This document shows, piece by piece, positions 1 to 5,448 of a stretch of 7,362 nt of DNA. The position numbers and the translations under genes are program-made. Position 1 is the first letter of the stretch; each line of letters opens with the position of its first letter. Origin of the DNA: Acidimicrobiia bacterium UBA6912 (GTDB lineage Bacteria; Actinomycetota; Acidimicrobiia; Spongiisociales; UBA5794); assembly GCA_002450985.1 (NCBI GenBank), contig DKBA01000154.1:1-7362 (forward strand), written 5' to 3'. The notes beneath the pieces are model-generated. The model searched no databases and was not told the origin of the DNA. It was given only the letters and a program-made list of their open reading frames with translations.

Positions 1-127
1 CCCACCCGAGGACCCTGAACCACGACACCGACGGTGAACGGGGGCCTTACCCCCACGGGGTCCGACCGGGCAACGCTGGAGCGCCACCTGCGGGCTCGAC
101 AGCGGTCTGCCTGGCCCCGAGGAGCCC
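1..127. other. Left-edge non-coding or unassigned stretch
   Basis: No gene is recognised here. One plus-strand frame is open from the window edge to about 165, but it has no visible start and its translation is low-complexity Pro/Gly/Arg-rich without a known motif, so I do not call it. It could be the tail of a gene cut by the edge, but nothing supports that. A short G5/C5 hairpin lies at 40-54 and is listed separately. I compared the stretch by eye with tmRNA, SRP RNA, RNase P RNA, 5S rRNA and tRNA signatures and found none. Confidence 0.4.
40..54 (-). terminator. Possible weak hairpin terminator downstream of the 128-1009 gene
   Basis: GGGGG at 40-44 pairs with CCCCC at 50-54 around a 5-nt loop. 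It lies about 75 nt beyond the stop codon of the minus-strand gene 128-1009. The stem is only 5 bp and there is no T-run on the minus strand, so it may simply be a chance GC palindrome. Confidence 0.25.
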
Positions 128-1009
128 TCAGAGCACCGGGGGCCGGAGCCCGATGCCCATCTCGTAGAGGTAGCGGTCGGTGAGGAAGTTGAGCACCCGG
201 CGAGCCTGGCGGAAGTGGTCGGCGACGTCGCCGAGGAAGGCGGGGACGGCCCCCACCGCCTCGCGCGCCGAATCCACCGCCCGCCGGTACCAGCCGGCGC
301 CGACGGATTCGATGAAGGTCAGATCGTGCTCGCCGCCTACCGGTGGCTCCTCGACGCCCGCCGAGAGCGCCAGCTCCTCGCGAACGCTGGGACGCACCGG
401 GTGCGCCGCCGTGTGATCGGGGAACACGCCACAAGAGAACAGGGCCACGTCGCCGAGCCGCCGGTAGCCGGACGGCCGCTGCCATTCCGGGAACTTCTCG
501 ACCGCCTTGGCGAGCGTGGCGAGATCGAGCTCGGTGGCGGCCGTCCGGCCTCCCCGACGACCGCCCGCCCATCCGGCGATCACGGCGACCCGGGTGAACG
601 AGGCCAAGAGCTCGACGAGGAAGTACCGGCGCCGCCCGTCCTCGACGAACTCCCGCAGCGACACCACATCGAACACGGGGAGCCGGCAGCGCGGCGCCGT
701 CCACTCGGCGACATAGGAGGAGACGGAGAGCTCGCGCACGGCCCGGTTGGCGAGGACGGTGAACACGAGGAACGGAGAGACGGCAGGGGCGATACCTCCT
801 GCCCCTCCAGAGGTGACGAGCTCGTACAGGTCGGGGTGCGCCAGCAACTCGTCGATCAGGTCCGGGCGGACGCCCAGCTCACTGCGCAGCTCCGCGGGAC
901 CGGGAGATCCCTCCAGGCGGGCGAGGGCGGCGACGTCCCCTTCGGTGAGGTGCTCCAGATACATCAGTCTGTAGTCCAACATCGCGTCGCCCATCTCTAC
1001 GGACGTCAT
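128..1009 (-). CDS. Protein of unknown function, 293 aa
   Basis: I do not recognise a characterised family. The product looks soluble: there is no signal peptide or clear membrane helix, although residues 76-90 (SPFLVFTVLANRA) are hydrophobic. Segments that look conserved are PVFDVVSLREFV (111-122), YFLVELLASFTRVA (129-142), YRRLGDVALFSCGVFPDH (182-199), GAGWYRRAVD (237-246) and RRVLNFLTDRYLY (270-282). The last is a plausible C-terminal helix. From memory, uncharacterised actinobacterial proteins with the same RRLGD/GVFPDH pattern exist, but no function is known to me. The start is uncertain. ATG 1009 is the first possible one, since an in-frame TGA lies just upstream, but it has no Shine-Dalgarno. 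ATG 994 and ATG 982 are alternatives, and 982 begins MLDYRLMYLEHL. The gene lies 76 nt downstream of the dehydrogenase gene on the same strand, so the two may be co-transcribed. Confidence 0.75.
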   Translation of the reverse strand: MTSVEMGDAMLDYRLMYLEHLTEGDVAALARLEGSPGPAELRSELGVRPDLIDELLAHPDLYELVTSGGAGGIAPAVSPFLVFTVLANRAVRELSVSSYVAEWTAPRCRLPVFDVVSLREFVEDGRRRYFLVELLASFTRVAVIAGWAGGRRGGRTAATELDLATLAKAVEKFPEWQRPSGYRRLGDVALFSCGVFPDHTAAHPVRPSVREELALSAGVEEPPVGGEHDLTFIESVGAGWYRRAVDSAREAVGAVPAFLGDVADHFRQARRVLNFLTDRYLYEMGIGLRPPVL

Positions 1010-1085
1010 CCACGAGGAATGCGGTCACGCAACGACTGTCGGCGGCAGGCACGCCCACCAAAGCAGTCCGCAAGGGCCGCGCGCG

Positions 1086-1880
1086 TCACACACCGAACAT
1101 CGGCGGCTCATACCCCACGTTGGCCTGGAGCTTGCGCATGCCGGCCAGCCACCGGTCGTAGTCGGCCGCCTTGCGGTTGAAGAACGTCGCCACGTCGCCA
1201 TGCGGCAGGATGAGAAAGCGCTCATCGTGCAGCCCGCGGACGACGGCGTCCGCCACCTCCTCGGCGCCGATCGCCACGCTGTGCACCCACTGGCGCATGT
1301 CGCCGCCCTCGTCGAACAGGTCGAGCATCGGCGTGTCGACGAACTGGGGGCAGAGGCACGACACCTTGATGCCCTTGTCGCCGTACGTCATCGACAGCCA
1401 CTCCGCCAATGCCACCACGGCGTGCTTGGTGACCGAGTAGGGCGCCGCCCCGATGTTGGTGAGCAGACCTGCGGCGGACGCCGTGTGCAGCAGGTAGCCC
1501 TCTCCCCTCGCCAGCATCGACGGCAGCACGGCCCGCGCCCCGTACACGTGGGACATGAGGTTGATCTCCCACGTGCGCTGCCAGGCATCATCGCTGGCCT
1601 CGACACCGCCGCCCGTGGCGACCCCCGCGTTGAAGCAGAAGAGGCCGACCGGTCCGAGGCTGCGCTCGACATCCTCGACCATCCTCTCGGTGGCGGGCGC
1701 ATCGGCCACATCGAGGCGGTACGGGTGCACGCCGATGGCCTGGGCAGCGGCTGCAAGGGCGTCGCCGTCGATGTCGACGGCGGCGACCTTGGCGCCCTCG
1801 ACCACGAACCGGGCGGCCATTGCCCTGCCGATGCCGCTGGCGGCTCCCGTGACGATGGCGACCTTGCCGGACAGCTCCAC
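1086..1880 (-). CDS. Short-chain dehydrogenase/reductase (SDR), classical type
   Basis: A 264-aa classical SDR: an NAD(P)-dependent oxidoreductase with a Rossmann fold, cytosolic, acting on an alcohol/carbonyl substrate that cannot be read from sequence. The cofactor motif TGAASGIG is at residues 11-18. Asp36 at the end of strand beta-2 (VDID) suggests NAD(H) rather than NADP(H). LDV (56-58) and NAG (84-86) are present, and the catalytic tetrad is Asn107, Ser135, Tyr148 and Lys152 (YSVTK). The C-terminal part (FFNRKAADYDRWLAGMRKL) resembles the tail of many actinobacterial SDRs. The start is a GTG at 1880, preceded 5 nt upstream by AGGAG within GAGAGGAG (1886-1893 on the opposite strand), so it is well supported. 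The gene is divergent from the aromatic amino acid decarboxylase homologue, with about 100 bp between the starts. A role in reducing that enzyme's aldehyde product is possible but is only inference from position. Confidence 0.95.
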   Translation of the reverse strand: MELSGKVAIVTGAASGIGRAMAARFVVEGAKVAAVDIDGDALAAAAQAIGVHPYRLDVADAPATERMVEDVERSLGPVGLFCFNAGVATGGGVEASDDAWQRTWEINLMSHVYGARAVLPSMLARGEGYLLHTASAAGLLTNIGAAPYSVTKHAVVALAEWLSMTYGDKGIKVSCLCPQFVDTPMLDLFDEGGDMRQWVHSVAIGAEEVADAVVRGLHDERFLILPHGDVATFFNRKAADYDRWLAGMRKLQANVGYEPPMFGV

Positions 1881-1885
1881 GACGG

Positions 1886-1893
1886 CTCCTCTC
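1886..1893 (-). promoter_or_regulatory. Strong ribosome binding site fixing the GTG start of the SDR gene
   Basis: On the minus strand the sequence reads GAGAGGAG, then 5 nt, then GTG at 1880. This supports the GTG start, which puts the Rossmann motif at the usual distance from the N-terminus. Confidence 0.75.
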
Positions 1894-1904
1894 GCTCAGG
1901 CCCG

Positions 1905-1935
1905 AGGCTAGAGCGTCGGCCTCCGCAAGGCGCAA
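1905..1935 (-). promoter_or_regulatory. Candidate promoter of the SDR gene
   Basis: On the minus strand a TAGCCT hexamer (1905-1910) fits the actinobacterial -10 pattern TANNNT. A TTGCGC (1930-1935) lies 19 nt upstream as a weak -35. Transcription would begin near 1898, giving a leader of about 18 nt that carries the Shine-Dalgarno sequence. It is a visual call only; it would share the 102-bp intergenic region with the promoter of the divergent gene. Confidence 0.4.
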
Positions 1936-1969
1936 GAGCGCAGCCTGGTCGCGTGCTCCGGCGCGCCGG

Positions 1970-1982
1970 TATCGTCTCGGCC
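1970..1982 (+). promoter_or_regulatory. -10 element of a likely leaderless promoter for the PLP enzyme gene
   Basis: TATCGT at 1970-1975 matches TANNNT and is followed by 7 nt before ATG 1983. Transcription would therefore start at or next to the A of the ATG. No Shine-Dalgarno lies upstream of either ATG 1983 or ATG 2001. No convincing -35 hexamer is visible. Confidence 0.5.
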
Positions 1983-3392
1983 ATGAGCGCCGGCTACCAC
2001 ATGAGCACCGAGGACTTCCGCCGCCACGGCCATGCCATGGTCGATTGGATCGCCGACTACCTGGATTCGGTCGAGGAGCGGCCCATCCAACCGAGCGTGA
2101 AACCGGGCGAGATCCGGGCCAGACTCCCCGCCCGCGCCCCGGAGCAGCCCGAACCCTTCGAAGCGATCGCTCGTGATCTCGACGACATCGTGATGCCGGG
2201 CATCACCCACTGGCAGTCCCCTGGTTGGTTCGCGTACTTCCCCGCCAACTCCTCCCCGCCGGCGATCCTCGGCGAGATGGCGGCGGCAGGACTCGCCGTG
2301 CAGGGCATGGTGTGGGCGACGAGCCCTGCCTGCACCGAGGTCGAGAACGTGGTGATGGACTGGCTCGTCGACCTGCTCGCCCTCCCCCAGACGTGGAAGA
2401 CCACCGGACCCGGCGGCGGCGTCATCCAGATGAGCGCCTCCGACTCGACCCACATGGCACTCGTCGTCGCCCGCCACCGGGTCACCGCAAGGGGTGGACG
2501 GGCGGCGGATGCCGTGGCCTACGGGTCTGCCCAGGCGCACTCGGCCCTGGAGAAGGGCGCCAGGGTCGCCGGCTACGAGCACATCCGCCTCATCGGAGTC
2601 GACGCCGTGCATGCCCTCGACCCCGAGGAGCTGCGCCGGGCGATCACCGCGGATCTGGAGGCCGGCCTCGTTCCCGCCTTCGTGCAGAGCTCGGTGGGCA
2701 CGACGGGAACGACCGCCGTCGACCCGGTGCGCACCGTCGGCGAGATTGCCGCCGAGCACGCCATGTGGCACCACGTCGACGCCGCATACGCGGGCACCGC
2801 CATGATCTGCCCCGAGTTCCGCCACCACCAAGACGGTCTGGAGCTCGTCGACAGCTACACCTTCAACCCGCACAAGTGGATGTTCACCAACTTCGACTGC
2901 AACGCCTTCTACGTCGCCGACCGCAGCGCCTTGGTCGACACCTTGAGCATCGTGCCGCCGTTCCTGCGCAACCCGGCGACCGAGTCGGGCGAGGTCATCG
3001 ACTATCGCGACTGGCACGTGCCACTGGGGCGGCGGTTCCGGGCGCTCAAGCTGTGGTTCGTCCTGCGCAGCTACGGGGCCGAAGGAATCCGCCACCACGT
3101 TCGGGAGCACGTACGCCTCGCCCGGGAGCTCGCCGACCGCATCGACCTCGACGACCGGTTGGGGCTCGTCGCACCCGTGCCCTTCGCCCTCGTGTGTTTC
3201 CGCCACGTCGCAGGCGACGCGGCGACCGAGCGTCTCGCCGCCGCCATCAACGCCTCCGGGGTCGCCCATGTCACGCCGTCCCGGCTCGAGGATGGCGCGT
3301 TCATCCGCGTCTCCATCGGGCAGACCCACACCGAGCAGCGCCACGTCGACCGGCTCTGGGACCTCGTCGACGAGCTCGCGCCGCCCGTCTGA
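1983..3392 (+). CDS. Group II PLP-dependent aromatic amino acid decarboxylase homologue with catalytic Tyr replaced by Phe; candidate aromatic acetaldehyde synthase
   Basis: A 469-aa cytosolic fold-type I PLP enzyme of the DOPA/tryptophan decarboxylase family; the length is normal. Visible landmarks: THWQSPGWFAYFP (75-87), SPACTEVENVVMDWL (114-128), SASDSTHMALV (151-161), His186 (QAHS) which stacks on PLP in the family, Asp266 (HVDAAYAG) facing the pyridine nitrogen, and Lys298 (NPHKW) forming the Schiff base. The mobile-loop tyrosine, Tyr332 of pig DOPA decarboxylase, lies 29 residues after the PLP lysine. Here residue 327, also 29 after Lys298, is Phe (TTC, 2961-2963, in VPPFLRN). In plants this Phe marks aldehyde synthases. 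Gly349 (PLGRRFR) is at a position linked in plant enzymes to indolic rather than phenolic substrates; that is only a hint. ATG 1983 is preferred for its promoter spacing; ATG 2001 is also possible, and the reading frame is open upstream to 1200. It converges with the Nudix gene. Confidence 0.93.
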   Translation: MSAGYHMSTEDFRRHGHAMVDWIADYLDSVEERPIQPSVKPGEIRARLPARAPEQPEPFEAIARDLDDIVMPGITHWQSPGWFAYFPANSSPPAILGEMAAAGLAVQGMVWATSPACTEVENVVMDWLVDLLALPQTWKTTGPGGGVIQMSASDSTHMALVVARHRVTARGGRAADAVAYGSAQAHSALEKGARVAGYEHIRLIGVDAVHALDPEELRRAITADLEAGLVPAFVQSSVGTTGTTAVDPVRTVGEIAAEHAMWHHVDAAYAGTAMICPEFRHHQDGLELVDSYTFNPHKWMFTNFDCNAFYVADRSALVDTLSIVPPFLRNPATESGEVIDYRDWHVPLGRRFRALKLWFVLRSYGAEGIRHHVREHVRLARELADRIDLDDRLGLVAPVPFALVCFRHVAGDAATERLAAAINASGVAHVTPSRLEDGAFIRVSIGQTHTEQRHVDRLWDLVDELAPPV

Positions 3393-3401
3393 CCCGGTCA
3401 G
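3389..3401. other. Convergent stop codons inside a 13-bp palindrome
   Basis: The stop codon of the plus-strand PLP enzyme (TGA, 3390-3392) and that of the minus-strand Nudix gene (TCA, 3398-3400) are symmetric halves of CTGACCCGGTCAG (3389-3401). The stem would be 6 bp around one base, too small by itself to be a terminator. Confidence 0.5.
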
Positions 3402-3955
3402 GGATGGCTGCCGCGCAGGATCCCGAGCAACTGCCGCACCATGAACGCGGTGGCCCCCCACAGCGTGCCTTCGGGGAAGTCGTAGAACCACAGCTCGGCC
3501 CCCATCCAGTCCGACGTGCGCCAGCGTGTCTCGTCCAGCAGCTCCGTGATCGGAGGCTCGAGGATCACCTCGACCTCGCTGGGATCGGGCACGAGGACGG
3601 CGGGCCGGTCGATGCGGGCCACCACGGGGACGATCCAGTTGTCCCGATCCCTGGTGGTCACCGGCCGCAGCCCGCCGAGCACGTGGACCGCCGCGACGGG
3701 GAGCCTCACCTCCTCCCAAGCCTCACGCACGGCGGCGTCGATCGGCGACTCACCCGGCTCGATGCGCCCCCCCGGGAACACCACGTCGCCCGGGTGGGTA
3801 CGCATGTCGTCGGGACGTTTGGTGAGCACGATCCGCACGACGCCTGCGCCGTCCTGGTACAGCGGCACGAGCACCGCGGCTCGCGCCACCTCGCCCGGAT
3901 CGACCGGGGGAAGGGTGCCGAGTCGGGACCAGATGTCGAGCATCACGTCTGACAC
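3398..3955 (-). CDS. Nudix hydrolase, CoA pyrophosphatase (NudL/YeaB) type
   Basis: A 185-aa cytosolic Nudix protein. This subfamily hydrolyses coenzyme A or acyl-CoA to 3',5'-ADP and (acyl-)4'-phosphopantetheine and needs a divalent metal. The Nudix box runs from Gly63 to Leu85 (GRIEPGE, then REAWEEVRL), with Glu78, Glu81 and Glu82 as metal ligands. The usual Gly near the end of the box is Arg84, which is unusual but not on the metal face. Just upstream, VLTKRPDDMRTHPGDVVFPG (43-62) is the NuCoA-type motif that marks CoA hydrolases. LWGATAFMVRQLL (165-177) matches the family C-terminus. I chose the GTG at 3955 because GGAGG stands 8 nt before it; a longer frame runs on to 4267 but overlaps the acetyltransferase gene. 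GTG 3946 and ATG 3943 are less well placed. The gene is divergent from the acetyltransferase gene. Confidence 0.92.
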   Translation of the reverse strand: MSDVMLDIWSRLGTLPPVDPGEVARAAVLVPLYQDGAGVVRIVLTKRPDDMRTHPGDVVFPGGRIEPGESPIDAAVREAWEEVRLPVAAVHVLGGLRPVTTRDRDNWIVPVVARIDRPAVLVPDPSEVEVILEPPITELLDETRWRTSDWMGAELWFYDFPEGTLWGATAFMVRQLLGILRGSHP

Positions 3956-3963
3956 TAGAAGGC

Positions 3964-3970
3964 CCTCCCC
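3964..3970 (-). promoter_or_regulatory. Ribosome binding site deciding the GTG start of the Nudix gene
   Basis: On the minus strand GGGGAGG is followed by 8 nt and then GTG 3955. The spacing is good for that GTG and too long for the in-frame ATG at 3943. Confidence 0.65.
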
Positions 3971-4000
3971 GCCGAGCCGCCACAAAGGTCCCGGGGGCGA

Positions 4001-4012
4001 TAGTCTCCCTCC
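4001..4012 (+). promoter_or_regulatory. -10 element of a likely leaderless promoter for the acetyltransferase gene
   Basis: TAGTCT at 4001-4006 matches TANNNT and ends 6 nt before ATG 4013. No Shine-Dalgarno is present. The spacing argues for ATG 4013 over ATG 4028 and for an mRNA starting at the ATG. No clear -35 is seen. Confidence 0.45.
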
Positions 4013-4612
4013 ATGCCCCCGCCGCCAATGAGCACCGTGCTGCACACTCCACGGTTCACCCTCCAGCCGTTCCGGCGACGCGACGTCGGTCCCGTGCACG
4101 ACGCCGTGCTGACGTCGCTCCCCGAGCTCGCCGCCTTCCTGCCGTGGGCCAACGAGAACTACAGCCGCTCTGTGACGCAGCAGTTCATCCGCGACTCGGT
4201 CAGTGCGTGGCACGAGAGCAGAGCCTTCGACTTTGCGATCCGCCGCGACGCCGAACCCGACTTCCATCTCGGCAACGTGTCGATCTGGTACGTGTCACGC
4301 GCCAACGCCATCGGCGAGGTGGGCTACTGGGTACGTACGGAAACCGCCCGCCGAGGCATCTGCACCGAGGCGGTCGCCCGCATCCTCCGTTTCGGCTTCG
4401 AGGAGCTGGCCCTGCACCGCATCGTGGTCCGGATCGCCGTCGGCAACCGCGGGTCCGAGCGGGTGGCGGAGAAGCTCGGCTTCCGGCTGGAGGGGACGTT
4501 GCGCGACGAGGTGCGGGTGGGCGCCGAGTGGATGGACCACACCATCTGGGGTCTGCTCGACCGGGAGTGGCGGACGGAACAGGTCCGCTACCGCACCATG
4601 GCGTGGATCTGA
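4013..4612 (+). CDS. GNAT family N-acetyltransferase, RimJ/RimL type
   Basis: A 199-aa cytosolic acetyltransferase of the GNAT fold, which transfers an acetyl group from acetyl-CoA to a protein N-terminus or a small-molecule amine. The RimJ/RimL pattern is clear: TPRFTLQPFRRRD at the N-terminus (12-24), HLGNVSIWYV (85-94), GEVGYWVRTETARRGICTEA (101-120) holding the acetyl-CoA pyrophosphate loop around Arg113-Cys117, then HRIVVRIAVGNRGSERVAEK (135-154), LGFRLEGTLRDE (155-166) and WGLLDREW (179-186). Cys117 sits where Ala or Gly is usual. The substrate cannot be predicted; homologues include the ribosomal-protein acetyltransferases RimJ and RimL and also resistance or metabolic enzymes. ATG 4013 gives an MPPPPM N-terminus; ATG 4028 is a reasonable alternative. 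It is divergent from the Nudix gene with 57 bp between starts, so the two could share control. Confidence 0.92.
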   Translation: MPPPPMSTVLHTPRFTLQPFRRRDVGPVHDAVLTSLPELAAFLPWANENYSRSVTQQFIRDSVSAWHESRAFDFAIRRDAEPDFHLGNVSIWYVSRANAIGEVGYWVRTETARRGICTEAVARILRFGFEELALHRIVVRIAVGNRGSERVAEKLGFRLEGTLRDEVRVGAEWMDHTIWGLLDREWRTEQVRYRTMAWI

Positions 4613-4651
4613 CCCCGGGAACCCCGGCGTCCACTCACGGCGTCGAAGCAC

Positions 4652-4678
4652 CTGACACCACGATCTCCCGCCTATCGT
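4652..4678 (+). promoter_or_regulatory. Promoter of the GerMN-domain gene
   Basis: CTGACA at 4652-4657 resembles a -35 and TATCGT at 4673-4678 a -10, separated by 15 nt, slightly short. The -10 is the same hexamer as before the PLP enzyme gene at 1970. It lies 13 nt before ATG 4692, so the leader would be about 6 nt, too short for a Shine-Dalgarno, and none is seen. Confidence 0.45.
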
Positions 4679-4691
4679 TCACCCTGTCGCC

Positions 4692-5441
4692 ATGACGCCA
4701 CGCGCTCTCCAGATCGTCCAGCAGCTCCTGATCACAGCCGTCACCATCGTGCTGGCCCTGGTCGTGTTCGCTGCGTTTCTCAGGGTGATCCGGCCCCCGG
4801 ATGAGGAGGCCGTCGCCAGGGCCGAGGCCGCCCGTGCCAGCACCAGCACCACCACGACGGTGGCGACATTCCCCGGCGCACCGCCACCGACACAGGCCGA
4901 GGGCGAGCCGACGCCGCCATCGACGACCGTCGCACCCGAGGACGCTCCACCATGCCGCGAGGTTGCGCCCGAGACGGGCTCGGGCACCGTGCTGCGGGTC
5001 TACTACACGTGCGGGCCTTCCACGGTGCCGACGGCTTCGTCGTTCGTGTACCGCGTGGTGCCCGACACGAGCGGCGTTCTCACCGCCACGATGGAGGAGC
5101 TGGTCAAGGGGCCGGACGAGGCGGAGCGGGAACTCGGGTTCGTGTCGTTCTTCTCGCCCGCGACCGCGAGCGCCCTCGACGCGATCAACCTCTCCGCGGG
5201 GAAGGCCACCATCGGCCTCACCGGCATCGCCGACATCCCCAATCTGGCGACGGCAACCGGAGGGCAGTTCTTCGTCGCCAACCTGAACGCCAACGTCTTC
5301 CAGTTCGACACGATCGACTCCGTCGAATACCGCCTCGACGGCAGCTGCGATGCGTTCTGGGCGCTCTTCCAGAGCGAGTGCCAGGTGATCACCCGCAGCG
5401 ACTGGGAGCGCCAGGTCGCCGCCTGGCGGGCGCAGGGCTGA
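4692..5441 (+). CDS. Membrane-anchored GerMN-domain protein
   Basis: A 249-aa protein with one N-terminal membrane helix (about residues 11-31, LLITAVTIVLALVVFAAFL). An extracytoplasmic linker rich in Thr, Pro and Ala follows (about 48-86, including STSTTTTVATFPGAPPP), then a single GerMN-like domain (about 99-233). Domain hallmarks are VLRVYYTC (100-107), MEELVKGPDEAERELGFVSF (134-153), GKATIGLTGIADIP (170-183), NANVFQFDTIDSVEYRLDG (199-217) and the final CQVITR. Four cysteines (88, 107, 219, 230) lie outside the membrane and could form two disulfides. GerMN was named from the Bacillus spore germination protein GerM but also occurs in non-sporulating actinobacteria, for example in the LpqB lipoprotein; its role there is poorly known. 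No lipobox is present, so this is a membrane-anchored protein rather than a lipoprotein. The C-terminus converges with the amidohydrolase gene 7 bp away. Confidence 0.85.
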   Translation: MTPRALQIVQQLLITAVTIVLALVVFAAFLRVIRPPDEEAVARAEAARASTSTTTTVATFPGAPPPTQAEGEPTPPSTTVAPEDAPPCREVAPETGSGTVLRVYYTCGPSTVPTASSFVYRVVPDTSGVLTATMEELVKGPDEAERELGFVSFFSPATASALDAINLSAGKATIGLTGIADIPNLATATGGQFFVANLNANVFQFDTIDSVEYRLDGSCDAFWALFQSECQVITRSDWERQVAAWRAQG

Positions 5442-5448
5442 GGCGGCG

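Noticed and set aside
1..127. A possible structured RNA (SRP, RNase P, tmRNA or 5S) suggested by GC-rich palindromes
   Set aside because: None of the conserved signature sequences of these RNAs could be found on either strand.
1200..1982. An in-frame N-terminal extension of the PLP enzyme, giving 730 residues
   Set aside because: The added 261 residues are antisense to the SDR gene, Arg/His/Asp-rich without a family match, and the family starts at about MSTEDFRRHG. A promoter-like TATCGT stands right before ATG 1983.
1908..3719. A 603-codon minus-strand open frame opposite the PLP enzyme
   Set aside because: High-GC antisense open frame with low-complexity composition; the plus strand has all catalytic motifs of a known family.
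2225..3952. A 575-codon plus-strand open frame, Arg/Pro-rich
   Set aside because: It is a frame-shifted shadow of the PLP enzyme and an antisense shadow of the Nudix gene, with no recognisable motif.
4615..4627. A terminator between the acetyltransferase and GerMN genes (CCGGG/CCCGG)
   Set aside because: The stem is only 5 bp with no T-run, too weak to call in DNA of this GC content.
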